Origin: Oscillospiraceae bacterium
Lineage (GTDB): Bacteria; Bacillota; Clostridia; Oscillospirales; Ruminococcaceae
NCBI GenBank assembly: GCA_016295145.1
Contig: JAEDLR010000003.1
Coordinates: 1-61,088 of the forward strand
DNA length: 61,088 bases
Reading direction: 5' to 3'
The notes under the pieces were generated by a model. The model was given only the letters and a program-made list of their open reading frames with translations, was not told where the DNA came from and searched no databases. A program made the translations under genes and the position numbers. Positions 41,728 to 50,851 of this stretch are shown in pieces. Numbering within the stretch: position 1 is the stretch's first letter; each line of letters begins with the position of its first letter.

Positions 41728-43536
41728 TCATGGAGTATCCAGATAATGCACCGCATACTCTGCTTCATAATCCCGATCATTTTCCCCGAAAATGATCAAA
41801 GCGGCTTCCTTTGTCACCGGAATGTACGCATCTAGAGGAATTCTCGTAAGGCGGTCAGCTCTTGTGTCTATCATCAATTCTCCATTGCTATCCAAAGAGT
41901 AAAAAATAGGAAAATGAAGATAGAGATGACTGTCGGGCAACACAATAAACCCACCAATGCTTTGATAAATTCCATCCGAACAGGTGATTCCCATTGTTGT
42001 TACATTCGGACACTTTGAAAGGGCATAGACAAATCCATCACCGCTGCTGCCGCACTGCGAGTTTGTCAGAACAATAACTGGCAAATCAGCCCATCTGCCG
42101 TCTGCTTTAACGCTATACTCCGCAACAGTGATATACTCGCCATTCATTTTTAATGCATCACAGCCCATATCAATCTCATCGTTCGTAAACAACGAAACTA
42201 CCTCGCACATAATAATCGGATAACCGCCACCGTTATTTCTCAGGTCCAGAACCAGCTCGGTCATACCCTGTGCCTGAAGCTCTTCTAATTTTGCATTGAC
42301 AAGCTCTGTGATATCGGGATATTGGCCTTTGATTTCAGCAATCACATCGCCGACAGTATCATATTCTTCTACGGTGATCGCTAAATAGCCACAGTTGTCC
42401 GTAAGCATCTCCGAGCGGAAATTCTCATTGGCAGCTTTCAATGCTTCAAATGCAGACTGTTTTTCGTTATCGCTCATCTGGGCAAACGCCTCCCAATCAA
42501 ACTCATATTGATTGAAAAATCTTTGCAGTGTTTGATCCATTCTCTTATCGTAAGATCCCATGCGGCTGATGCTCACAGACTGTTCGTTGCCGCTTTCATC
42601 CATAAAACAAACCTCTACTGTTTCTCCACCCGTTCCTGCAAAGTAAATGGGCTTAACCATATCTTCATTTGCCTTAACAGGACAGGTCGATGCTAAAATG
42701 CAATCGGATTCACTGATTGCCTTGTCGATTTCTATGCCGTTCCACTTGGTAATTACGGTTCCATTGTTGATTCCGAGCGCATTCGCTTCGCTGCCTTCTT
42801 CCACCATAATAGCAATCGTCTCGCCGGTATCTATGGTAAAGAGCGAAAAACCGTAGTCGTTTCCAGCCATTTCCTTGTATGCCTGATTGTATATTGCACT
42901 TCCCTCTGCGTCAAGCGGTCCTATCCACATATGGCTGTCGTGGAACATTGTAATATATTCATAGATAGCCTTGTAATACGCGACGGGATCGCTGTTTTTC
43001 TCTGCAATCTCAATCTTTGGTCTGATCACTTCCGCTATTCTGTCATAATCGATTTCTTTCCATTCGTTCATGACATAATGCGCTTGCATATCTGCAACAG
43101 TTTTATCAAACGATTCGGTATAACCTGCTCGCGAACTGTTGCACAAATGAACCATATAATTGCTGACAGTCATATGAAAGAAACCAAAGACAAACCCCAC
43201 AACCGTCGCTGTTCCCACAATTGCAGATGAAACTTTGTACAGCGCTTTTGTGTTTGCGGCAAACTGCCATAATGCAATAGCCGCAGCACCTATGTAGAAC
43301 GGGAAAAAGATCGTCACGGACAAGCCGGCATTTCCTCTGAAACTACTGAAAACAAAATGAACAGCGCAAAGTGCCAACGGAAGAAAAGACAGCATCCGCC
43401 ACAACTGCATAGACCCGTTTTTTTTCTTAATTACCGCGTGCCACACTGCCATTCCGATAAAATACAGGATGATGAACAATGCAAGCAGCAATGTCATTCT
43501 ATCCATAGAGTACAGGTATGCAAAAACAAGTTTCAT
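41728..43536 (-). CDS. Membrane-anchored S41 (C-terminal processing) family peptidase
   Basis: The protein has 602 residues from the ATG at 43536 (AAAGGGAG upstream). Four helices in the first 125 residues anchor it in the membrane. A helical region, a PDZ-like segment near 255-320 (EGSEANALGINNGTVITKWNG), and the tail-specific protease core follow. ELVLDLRNNGGGYPI precedes the putative catalytic Ser in NSQCGSSGDGF at about residue 510. A Ser-Lys or Ser-His arrangement cannot be settled by eye. The function may be turnover of exported proteins. It has its own promoter and is divergent from the trp operon. Confidence 0.85.
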   Translation of the reverse strand: MKLVFAYLYSMDRMTLLLALFIILYFIGMAVWHAVIKKKNGSMQLWRMLSFLPLALCAVHFVFSSFRGNAGLSVTIFFPFYIGAAAIALWQFAANTKALYKVSSAIVGTATVVGFVFGFFHMTVSNYMVHLCNSSRAGYTESFDKTVADMQAHYVMNEWKEIDYDRIAEVIRPKIEIAEKNSDPVAYYKAIYEYITMFHDSHMWIGPLDAEGSAIYNQAYKEMAGNDYGFSLFTIDTGETIAIMVEEGSEANALGINNGTVITKWNGIEIDKAISESDCILASTCPVKANEDMVKPIYFAGTGGETVEVCFMDESGNEQSVSISRMGSYDKRMDQTLQRFFNQYEFDWEAFAQMSDNEKQSAFEALKAANENFRSEMLTDNCGYLAITVEEYDTVGDVIAEIKGQYPDITELVNAKLEELQAQGMTELVLDLRNNGGGYPIIMCEVVSLFTNDEIDMGCDALKMNGEYITVAEYSVKADGRWADLPVIVLTNSQCGSSGDGFVYALSKCPNVTTMGITCSDGIYQSIGGFIVLPDSHLYLHFPIFYSLDSNGELMIDTRADRLTRIPLDAYIPVTKEAALIIFGENDRDYEAEYAVHYLDTP

Positions 43537-43651
43537 TATATTCTCCCTTTCTAAACATTTGTGCTGCAATCGTGATGAGGAAAACCGGGGCTTTTCCAAA
43601 TCGACATAGCCCGATTTGCTGGGAACAGCAAACAGCGTTCCCTTATGGAAC

Positions 43652-43680
43652 ATTATAACACTGATATCGAAAAAAAACAA
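43652..43680 (-). promoter_or_regulatory. Promoter of the S41 peptidase gene
   Basis: On the minus strand: TTGTTT, 17-base spacer, TATAAT. The leader contains a small hairpin GTTCC-ATAAG-GGAAC. Confidence 0.65.
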
Positions 43681-43728
43681 GACCAATTGCAAGCCTACAC
43701 GCCGCTCGAAATAATTTCAAAAAAGCTA

Positions 43729-43757
43729 TTGACAAACAATTTGCATTGTGCTATAAT
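43729..43757 (+). promoter_or_regulatory. Promoter of the trp operon
   Basis: TTGACA, 17-base spacer, TATAAT: a perfect consensus promoter, divergent from the peptidase promoter. Confidence 0.88.
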
Positions 43758-43763
43758 GCAAGC

Positions 43764-44036
43764 AGAAACCGTTGATGCGGAGATAAAGGCGATTATGCTT
43801 ATCCAGAGAGTGCGGGAGGGTGAGAGCCGCGCAAAACACAGGTCGTCAAATGGCCCGCGGAGGGCGCGGTCGGTGGAGATGCCGATAAAACCGCGACGCA
43901 TGGATCTGCGTAAGTGATCAGGAGTATGTTGGTACTCCGTAAAGTGCACGGCGTTATGCCGTGAATCAAGGTGGCACCACGGATATTGTTTATTCGTCCT
44001 TGACAGAGCTGTATTGTTCTGTCAAGGACTTTTTTG
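43764..44036 (+). promoter_or_regulatory. T-box riboswitch controlling the trp operon
   Basis: The leader of about 290 bases has stem I distal elements (CCAGAGAGTGCGG...), a candidate Trp specifier TGG at 43851-43853 in TCAAATGGCCC, and the T-box AAGGTGGCACCACGG at 43968-43982. A terminator follows with a perfect 12-bp stem GTCCTTGACAGA / TCTGTCAAGGAC and TTTTTT at 43996-44036. Uncharged tRNA-Trp should stabilise the antiterminator and allow transcription of trpE onward. The T-box and terminator are clear; the specifier position is inferred. Confidence 0.88.
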
Positions 44037-44057
44037 TGGCATTGTAAGGAGGTTATT

Positions 44058-45521
44058 ATGAAAATTACGCCAAGTTTTGAAGCTGTCAAGGAATATCAGA
44101 AACAGAATTATGATATTATGCCGATTCGCTGTGAGATCCTTTCCGATTTCTGTACACCCATACGCGCGCTGAAAATATTGAAAAATATCTCAACGCATTG
44201 CTATATGCTTGAATCGGCAGAAAGCAAGGAAAAATGGGGGCGTTATACTTTCCTTGGCTTCGAGCCGAAGTTTGAAATAACCTGCAAAGGCGATGAAATG
44301 AAGATCGGCGACACCAGAATCACCACCGATGATCCAGCAGAGAAAATTCGTGAAATCTTAAACAATTACAAGAGCCCTGTAATCGACGATCTGCCTACAT
44401 TTACGGGCGGTCTGGTAGGGTATTTCTCCTATGACTTTTTGAGCTACAGCGAAAAAACTTTGAAAAACAACACGCCCGATACCGAAAATTTCAAGGATGT
44501 TGACCTGATGTTCTTTGATAAAGTCATTGCCTTTGATAATTACAGGCAGAAAATCATTCTGATGGTAAATATCAGGCTCAGTGACTGCGAAACCGAATAT
44601 AACAGAGCTGTGATTGAACTGAAGAATCTCGTCAGCCTCTTAAAGAACGGCACGGAAACAACCGAGCAGAGCGGAAAGCTCCTCAGCGAGGTGACGCCCC
44701 TGTTTCAAAAAGAGGAATACTGTGCCATGGTTCGCAAAGCAAAACACTATATCCGTGAAGGTGATATCTTTCAGATTGTGCTTTCCAACCGTTTATCCGC
44801 TGATTTTTCAGGCAGCCTGCTGAATACCTACCGTATTCTGAGAACAATCAATCCCTCCCCCTATATGTTCTATTTCTCCGGAACGGATGTGGAAGTCGCG
44901 GGTGCTTCTCCGGAAACACTGGTCAAACTGGATGGCAGAACGCTTCACACCTTCCCGCTGGCAGGAACAAGACCGAGAGGAAAAACAGACGAAGAAGATA
45001 AGGCCCTGGAACAGAACCTGCTCAGTGATAAAAAAGAGCTTTCTGAACACAATATGTTGGTTGATTTAGGAAGAAACGATCTGGGGAAGATCAGCGAATT
45101 CGGCTCTGTTTGCGTGGAAAAGCTGCACTCCATTGAACGGTATTCCCATGTGATGCATATCGGCTCTACGGTGCGAGGAACGATCCGACAGGAATATGAT
45201 GCACTTGACGCCGTAAGGGCAGTTCTCCCTGCAGGAACCCTTTCCGGTGCACCGAAAATCAGAGCCTGTCAATTGATCGCCGAGCTTGAACAGAATAAGC
45301 GGGGCATTTATGGCGGCGCAATCGGCTATATCAGCTTTACGGGCAATCTTGATACCTGCATTGCCATCAGAATTGCATATAAGAAAAACGGAAAGGTATT
45401 CGTCAGAAGCGGCGCAGGAATTGTTGCCGATAGTATTCCGGAAAATGAGTATCAGGAATGCATTAACAAGGCGGGCGCGGTCGTAGCCGCTTTAAAACAG
45501 GCTGAGGAGGAAAATCTATGA
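44058..45521 (+). CDS. trpE: Anthranilate synthase component I
   Basis: The protein has 487 residues from the ATG at 44058, 6 bases after AAGGAGG. With TrpG it converts chorismate to anthranilate. Chorismate-binding residues lie in SPETLVKLDGR, PLAGTRPRG and the C-terminal DTCIAIRIAY and RSGAGIVADS segments. The N-terminal region carries LLESAESKEKWGRYTFLG-like residues (LESAESKEKWGRYTFLG) that form the Trp feedback site in this family. It is the first gene of trpEGDCFBA and its stop overlaps trpG (ATGA). Confidence 0.96.
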   Translation: MKITPSFEAVKEYQKQNYDIMPIRCEILSDFCTPIRALKILKNISTHCYMLESAESKEKWGRYTFLGFEPKFEITCKGDEMKIGDTRITTDDPAEKIREILNNYKSPVIDDLPTFTGGLVGYFSYDFLSYSEKTLKNNTPDTENFKDVDLMFFDKVIAFDNYRQKIILMVNIRLSDCETEYNRAVIELKNLVSLLKNGTETTEQSGKLLSEVTPLFQKEEYCAMVRKAKHYIREGDIFQIVLSNRLSADFSGSLLNTYRILRTINPSPYMFYFSGTDVEVAGASPETLVKLDGRTLHTFPLAGTRPRGKTDEEDKALEQNLLSDKKELSEHNMLVDLGRNDLGKISEFGSVCVEKLHSIERYSHVMHIGSTVRGTIRQEYDALDAVRAVLPAGTLSGAPKIRACQLIAELEQNKRGIYGGAIGYISFTGNLDTCIAIRIAYKKNGKVFVRSGAGIVADSIPENEYQECINKAGAVVAALKQAEEENL

Positions 45522-46081
45522 TTCTGCTGATTGATAATTACGATAGCTTTTCCTATAATCTGTATCAGATGATTGGTGAGATTCATCGCGATATCAAAGT
45601 GATCAGAAACGATGAAATGACAGTCGGGGAGATCAGGCAGCTTTCCCCCGAGAAGATTATTCTTTCACCGGGGCCCGGCAGACCGGAGGATGCGGGCATC
45701 ATCGTAGAAACGGCAAAAACTGTTTCTAAGAGGATACCGACTTTGGGTGTCTGTCTTGGACATCAGGCAATATGCAATGCTTACGGTGCGGTCATTACTT
45801 ACGCAAAGGAATTGATGCACGGAAAACAATCCGAGGTCACCTTTCGTGCTTCGCCAATTTTCAAGGGTATTCCCGAAAAGAGTCTGGTTGCGCGGTATCA
45901 TTCTTTGGCTGCGGAAAAGGACACGATGCCCGATTGTCTGAGAATCACAGCCGTGACCGATGATGGAGAAATCATGGCGGTGGAGCACAAAGAGTTCCCG
46001 ATTTTTGGTGTGCAGTTTCACCCGGAATCCATTATGACGCCCCAGGGCAGAAGAATACTGGAAAACTTTATCAATTTGTAA
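45518..46081 (+). CDS. trpG: Anthranilate synthase component II (glutamine amidotransferase)
   Basis: The protein has 187 residues. It is a class I amidotransferase: nucleophile Cys in LGVCLGHQAI, and the His and Glu of the triad in VQFHPES. It delivers ammonia from glutamine to TrpE. The start overlaps the trpE stop. The same family includes PabA, so a dual role in folate synthesis is possible because no second copy is visible here. Confidence 0.95.
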   Translation: MILLIDNYDSFSYNLYQMIGEIHRDIKVIRNDEMTVGEIRQLSPEKIILSPGPGRPEDAGIIVETAKTVSKRIPTLGVCLGHQAICNAYGAVITYAKELMHGKQSEVTFRASPIFKGIPEKSLVARYHSLAAEKDTMPDCLRITAVTDDGEIMAVEHKEFPIFGVQFHPESIMTPQGRRILENFINL

Positions 46082-46094
46082 GGAGGATACTACT

Positions 46095-47114
46095 ATGATC
46101 AAAGAGGCAATTATCAAAATTGTAGACAAACAGGATTTGTCCTATGATGAGGCTTACACCGTTATGACTGAGATTATGAGCGGTGAAACCTCTCAGACAC
46201 AGAATGCTGCTTTCCTTGCTGCCCTTTCCACCAAAAGCACAAAAGCTGAAACCATTGAAGAAATCACCGGTTGTGCGGCAGCGATGAGAGATAAAGCAGA
46301 AAAAGTTCCAAATGATATGGATTTGCTCGAAATCGTTGGAACCGGTGGAGATGGTGCTTGCAGTATCAACATTTCCACCACTTCTGCGCTGATATGCGCA
46401 GCTGCCGGCGTCAAGGTTGCAAAACACGGCAACAGAGCCGCTTCCTCTGCCTGTGGCACTGCGGACTGTCTTGAGGCTCTTGGGGTCAACATCAATCTTG
46501 AGCCTGAAAAGTGTATCGAGCTCCTCAATGAAGTCGGCTTCTGCTTTTTCTTTGCGCAGAAATACCATACCTCAATGAAATATGTCGGGCCGATCCGCAG
46601 AGAACTTGGGTTCAGAACCGTGTTCAATATTCTGGGTCCTCTGACCAATCCCGCCAGCCCGAAAAGACAGTTGCTTGGCGTCTACGATGCGTCATTGGTT
46701 CAGCCCCTTGCACAAGTGCTCATGAAGCTAGGCGTAAGAAAGGGCATGGTTGTTTACGGTCAGGATAAGTTTGACGAGCTCTCTTTGTCCGCACCCACTA
46801 CTGTCACGCAATTTTCGGACGGTTGGTTAAAAACCTATGAGATCACCCCGGAACAGTTCGGCTTTGAACGCTGTACAAGAGCGGATCTGCGTGGCGGAAC
46901 CCCTGAAGAAAATGCCGCAATTACACGTGCCATTCTTAGCGGAAAAGAAAAAGGGCATAAGCTGAATGCAGTGCTGTTAAACTGTGGCGCAGCATTATGT
47001 ATTGCAGACAAAGCGGATACGATAGAGGGCGGCATCAGACTCGCAAGGGAAACCATTGACAGCGGCAAGGCGATCGCTACACTCGATCAACTGGCAGCGC
47101 TTTCCAACAAATGA
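46095..47114 (+). CDS. trpD: Anthranilate phosphoribosyltransferase
   Basis: The protein has 339 residues. It attaches the phosphoribosyl group of PRPP to anthranilate. The PRPP motif GTGGDG appears at about residue 77, followed by NISTTSALICAAAGVKVAKHGNRAASS. AFFFAQ-like anthranilate contacts (CFFFAQKYH) and the metal-binding KFDELS region are present. It follows trpG by 13 bases with AAGGAGG. It is a separate gene, not fused to trpG as in some proteobacteria. Confidence 0.96.
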   Translation: MIKEAIIKIVDKQDLSYDEAYTVMTEIMSGETSQTQNAAFLAALSTKSTKAETIEEITGCAAAMRDKAEKVPNDMDLLEIVGTGGDGACSINISTTSALICAAAGVKVAKHGNRAASSACGTADCLEALGVNINLEPEKCIELLNEVGFCFFFAQKYHTSMKYVGPIRRELGFRTVFNILGPLTNPASPKRQLLGVYDASLVQPLAQVLMKLGVRKGMVVYGQDKFDELSLSAPTTVTQFSDGWLKTYEITPEQFGFERCTRADLRGGTPEENAAITRAILSGKEKGHKLNAVLLNCGAALCIADKADTIEGGIRLARETIDSGKAIATLDQLAALSNK

Positions 47115-47122
47115 GGTACGAA

Positions 47123-47914
47123 ATGACGATACTCGATGAACTTGCAGCACAGGCAAGACGCCGCACGGAGAAGGCAAAAGCAAAGCTTTCTGCCGAGACG
47201 ATCAGAGCAATGGCATTGGGCATGGAAAGAGGAGACTTTTCCTTTGAAAAGGTCCTGAAAAAACCGTCCATGGCGTTTATCTGTGAGTGTAAGAAAGCAT
47301 CGCCGTCAAAAGGCGTGATTGCAGAGCATTTCCCCTATGTGGAGATTGCCACAGAATACGAAAAAGCCGGCGCAGATTGTATATCGGTATTGACAGAACC
47401 GACACGCTTTCTTGGCAGTGACGAATACCTGAGAGAAATCGCTGCTGCGGTGAATATCCCATGCCTGCGAAAAGACTTTACTGTAGATGAATATATGATC
47501 TATGAAGCAAAGCTGATGGGTGCAAAGGCAGTGCTGCTGATCTGTTCGATACTGACAGAACAGCAGATCGCGGATGATATCAGAATCTGCGATGATTTGG
47601 GCATTTCAGCCCTTGTGGAAGCGCACGATGAGGCTGAAATCAAGACTGCCATGCATACCGGAGCAAGAATCATCGGCGTCAACAACCGAAATCTGAAGGA
47701 TTTTTCTGTTGATACGGAGAACAGCCGAAGACTTCGTTCTCTGGTGCCGGCTGATATCATCTTTGTATCGGAAAGCGGTGTGCATTCCGCCGAGGATATT
47801 GCAAAGCTGCGAGAGGCAGGCGTGGACGCTGTGCTGATCGGTGAGGCGCTGATGAAAGCAGAAAACAAAGCAAAAAAACTGGCGGAACTGCGGGGAGCAT
47901 ATGACGAAAATTAA
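47123..47914 (+). CDS. trpC: Indole-3-glycerol-phosphate synthase
   Basis: The protein has about 263 residues. The ATG at 47123 has TGAGGT upstream; an ATG at 47111 overlapping the trpD stop is also possible. It closes the indole ring from carboxyphenylaminodeoxyribulose phosphate. Catalytic Lys residues lie in FICECKKASPSKG and PCLRKDFTVDEY, with Glu in ALVEAHDE and the C-terminal SESGVHSAEDI phosphate site. It is monofunctional and overlaps the start of trpF. Confidence 0.95.
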   Translation: MTILDELAAQARRRTEKAKAKLSAETIRAMALGMERGDFSFEKVLKKPSMAFICECKKASPSKGVIAEHFPYVEIATEYEKAGADCISVLTEPTRFLGSDEYLREIAAAVNIPCLRKDFTVDEYMIYEAKLMGAKAVLLICSILTEQQIADDIRICDDLGISALVEAHDEAEIKTAMHTGARIIGVNNRNLKDFSVDTENSRRLRSLVPADIIFVSESGVHSAEDIAKLREAGVDAVLIGEALMKAENKAKKLAELRGAYDEN

Positions 47915-48515
47915 AATCTGCGGTCTTACCCGTGAATGTGATATTGAAGCGGTCAATGCGCTGCTGCCGGATTATATCGGATTTGTGTTTGCGAAGAACA
48001 GCAAACGATATGTCAGCCCCGAACAGGCCCTGATGCTGCGTGAAAAGCTGGACAGACATATTGTTCCCGTAGGGGTGTTTGTCAATGAGAACACCGAACA
48101 GATTGCGCAGCTCGTTCGTAACGGTGTCATCAGTATTCCGCAACTGCACGGAAATGAAACCAATGATGATATCAATGCCCTGCGCAAACAGATAAAATGT
48201 AAAATCATGCAGGCGTTCAGGATCACCTCTGTCGAGGACATTGCAAAAGCAAATCATTCTGCCGCCGATTATATCCTGTTGGACTCCGGCGGGGGAACAG
48301 GGAAGCCCTTTGATCATACACTGATCGCACAGATAACTCGCCCATATTTTCTTGCCGGCGGAATCGGCTGTGAGAATGTGGCAGAGCTCATTGATATGTA
48401 TATGCCTTATGCTGTAGATGCAAGCTCGTTGCTTGAAACAAACGGTTGTAAGGATCCGGAAAAAATGAAAGAATTCGTGAAACAGATACGAGGAGGAAGA
48501 AAAAATGACGAATAA
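47901..48515 (+). CDS. trpF: Phosphoribosylanthranilate isomerase
   Basis: The protein has 204 residues. It isomerises phosphoribosyl-anthranilate. The catalytic Cys lies in KIKICGLTR at residues 3-11 and the general acid Asp in YILLDSGGGTGK. The phosphate site AGGIGCENV follows. The start lies inside the trpC end (14-base overlap) with CGGGGAG as ribosome binding site, and its end overlaps trpB by 11 bases, consistent with tight translational coupling. Confidence 0.94.
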   Translation: MTKIKICGLTRECDIEAVNALLPDYIGFVFAKNSKRYVSPEQALMLREKLDRHIVPVGVFVNENTEQIAQLVRNGVISIPQLHGNETNDDINALRKQIKCKIMQAFRITSVEDIAKANHSAADYILLDSGGGTGKPFDHTLIAQITRPYFLAGGIGCENVAELIDMYMPYAVDASSLLETNGCKDPEKMKEFVKQIRGGRKNDE

Positions 48516-49695
48516 AAGCGGCCGATTCGGTCAGCACGGAGGTCAGTATATCCCTGAAACACTGATGAATGCTGTCATTGAACTGGAGCAAGCATACAAT
48601 TTCTATAAAAACGATCCTGCGTTCAACAGGGAACTCACGGCATTGTTCAACGAATATGCAAACCGTCCCTCAAGGCTCTACTATGCAGAAAAGCTTTCCA
48701 AAGAGCTGGGCGGTGCGAAAATTTACTTAAAGCGCGAAGATCTCAATCATACCGGTTCGCACAAGATCAATAATGTTCTGGGGCAGGCGCTGTTGGCAAA
48801 AAAAATGGGCAAAACAAGACTGATTGCTGAAACAGGTGCAGGTCAGCACGGCGTCGCAACAGCAACTGCCGCCGCATTGATGGGCATGGAATGTGTTGTG
48901 TTTATGGGCGAGGAAGATACCAAACGACAGGCATTGAATGTTTATCGTATGAAACTCCTGGGAGCGGATGTCATTCCGGTCAGAACAGGCACTGCAACGC
49001 TGAAAGACGCTGTTTCAGAGGCAATGCGTGAATGGACTTCACGCATTGACGATACCCATTATTGCTTGGGTTCGGTGATGGGACCGCATCCTTTCCCGTC
49101 TATGGTAAGAGATTTCCAGGCTGTTATTTCCAGAGAAACCAAGCTGCAGATCATGGCAAAGGAGAATCGCCTGCCCGATATGGTAATTGCCTGCGTCGGA
49201 GGCGGCTCCAATGCCATGGGCAGTTTCTATCACTTTATCAACGATACGGAAGTACGGCTTGTTGGCTGCGAAGCAGCAGGCAGAGGAATTGATACATTTG
49301 AAACTGCCGCAACGATCAATACAGGAAAACTCGGCGTATTCCATGGCATGAAATCCTACTTCTGCCAGGATGCGTACGGGCAGATCGCGCCTGTTTACTC
49401 TATTTCTGCCGGACTTGATTATCCCGGCGTAGGGCCCGAGCACGCATATCTGCACGATATCGGCAGAGCAGAATATGTTGCGATTACAGATGATGAGGCT
49501 GTAAACGCTTTTGAGTACTTATCCAGAGTGGAAGGCATTATTCCTGCCATTGAATCCGCACACGCTGTGGCTTATGCAATGAAGGAAGCACCGCGCATGG
49601 ATAAGGATCAGATCATCGTCATCACCATTTCCGGCAGAGGAGACAAAGACTGCGCCGCAATCGCAAGATATCGAGGGGAGGATATTTATGAGTAA
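48505..49695 (+). CDS. trpB: Tryptophan synthase beta chain
   Basis: The protein has 396 residues. It condenses indole with serine. The N-terminal FGQHGGQYIPETLM signature, the PLP Lys in HTGSHKINN, the catalytic Glu in ETGAGQHG and the phosphate-binding GGGSNAMG are present. AGGAGGA lies upstream of the ATG. It overlaps the start of trpA by 8 bases and forms the alpha2-beta2 complex with it. This is the TrpB1 type that works with TrpA. Confidence 0.97.
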   Translation: MTNKSGRFGQHGGQYIPETLMNAVIELEQAYNFYKNDPAFNRELTALFNEYANRPSRLYYAEKLSKELGGAKIYLKREDLNHTGSHKINNVLGQALLAKKMGKTRLIAETGAGQHGVATATAAALMGMECVVFMGEEDTKRQALNVYRMKLLGADVIPVRTGTATLKDAVSEAMREWTSRIDDTHYCLGSVMGPHPFPSMVRDFQAVISRETKLQIMAKENRLPDMVIACVGGGSNAMGSFYHFINDTEVRLVGCEAAGRGIDTFETAATINTGKLGVFHGMKSYFCQDAYGQIAPVYSISAGLDYPGVGPEHAYLHDIGRAEYVAITDDEAVNAFEYLSRVEGIIPAIESAHAVAYAMKEAPRMDKDQIIVITISGRGDKDCAAIARYRGEDIYE

Positions 49696-50467
49696 TATTC
49701 AGAAGGCATTTGAAAACAAAAAGGCGTTTATTCCGTTTATCACCTGTGGCGATCCGGATATGGAAACGACAGAAAAAGCCGTTCGGGCAATGGTTGCAAA
49801 CGGCGCCGATCTGATCGAACTTGGCATTCCCTTTTCTGACCCGACAGCCGAAGGCCCTGTGATACAGGAAGCGAATATCAGAGCATTATCCGCAGGCACG
49901 ACAACCGATAAGGTGTTTGACCTTGTGAGAAGATTGCGGAAGGATATTACGGTTCCATTTGTGTTTATGACATATGTTAATGTCGTATTTTCATATGGTG
50001 CGCAACGGTTTATTGCAACCTGTCGGGAAACGGGCGTTGACGGTATCATTCTGCCCGATCTGCCTTATGAAGAAAAAGAAGATTTCTTACCGATATGCAA
50101 GCAATATGGTGTTGACCTGATTTCGTTGATTGCACCAACATCGGATCATCGCATTGCAATGATTGCGAAAGATGCTGATGGGTTTATCTATCTGGTTTCC
50201 AGCCTTGGCGTAACCGGTGTGAGAAATGAAATCAAATCAGATTTGACCTCTATTGTAAAAGTAATCAGAGAAAATACCGATATTCCCTGTGCAATTGGGT
50301 TTGGCATCTCTACTCCTGAACAAGCGGGAGCAATGTCGGCAATCGCTGATGGCGCTATCGTAGGTTCGGCTATCATAAAGATATTGGCTGAATATGGCCA
50401 AGATGCCCCGAAGCATATCGGCGATTATGTGAGAGCAATGAAAGCGGCATGTAATAAGAATATCTGA
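49688..50467 (+). CDS. trpA: Tryptophan synthase alpha chain
   Basis: The protein has 259 residues. It cleaves indole-3-glycerol phosphate to indole, which is channelled to TrpB. The catalytic Glu and Asp lie in LIELGIPFSDPTAEGPVIQ; note TAEGP where DGP is usual, a family-allowed change. FITCGDPD and YLVSSLGVTGVR are present. It is the last biosynthetic gene of the operon; GGGGAGG precedes the ATG. Confidence 0.96.
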   Translation: MSNIQKAFENKKAFIPFITCGDPDMETTEKAVRAMVANGADLIELGIPFSDPTAEGPVIQEANIRALSAGTTTDKVFDLVRRLRKDITVPFVFMTYVNVVFSYGAQRFIATCRETGVDGIILPDLPYEEKEDFLPICKQYGVDLISLIAPTSDHRIAMIAKDADGFIYLVSSLGVTGVRNEIKSDLTSIVKVIRENTDIPCAIGFGISTPEQAGAMSAIADGAIVGSAIIKILAEYGQDAPKHIGDYVRAMKAACNKNI

Positions 50468-50575
50468 AGTATTCTTTGCTGCAACGCAAAGTGATGCGGT
50501 CAATATGCTGTCACGGGAAATGACTGTTCAGTTGTTTTCTATGTTTGATCAGCAACAATAAAAGGAGGAAATCTC

Positions 50576-50782
50576 GTGGAAAGCAAACAATGCCCCAAAT
50601 GTGGGAGCAACGATATTATGACAGGCAGCTTAAGTGCCTCGCGGGGATTTACATTTATCCCTGACACGCAAAGCGGTATTGTGCTAAAGAGTTCCTATAT
50701 TGCCTGCTGCGCCTGTAAGGATTGCGGTGCAGTATTTGATCTCACCTTGACGGATAAACCGAGCAAACTCACAAACCGATAA
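50576..50782 (+). CDS. Small zinc-ribbon protein
   Basis: The protein has 68 residues with a GTG start after AAAGGAGG. Two cysteine pairs, CPKCG at about residues 6-10 and CACKDCG at about 45-51, form a zinc-ribbon pattern separated by a beta-rich loop. It follows trpA after 108 bases on the same strand and precedes a terminator, so it may be the last gene of the trp transcript. Function unknown; such proteins often bind nucleic acids. Confidence 0.65.
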   Translation: MESKQCPKCGSNDIMTGSLSASRGFTFIPDTQSGIVLKSSYIACCACKDCGAVFDLTLTDKPSKLTNR

Positions 50783-50817
50783 TTTCCGGCTCATTGGGCA
50801 TATCTGCTGCACAGAAT

Positions 50818-50850
50818 AAAAGCACTTCAATGGCATGAAGTGCTTTTTTC
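50818..50850. terminator. Bidirectional terminator between the trp region and the pfkB operon
   Basis: A perfect 12-bp stem AAAAGCACTTCA / TGAAGTGCTTTT with a 6-base loop is followed by TTC on the plus strand after the T run, and by a T run on the minus strand. It serves both convergent units. Confidence 0.85.
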
Positions 50851-50851
50851 G

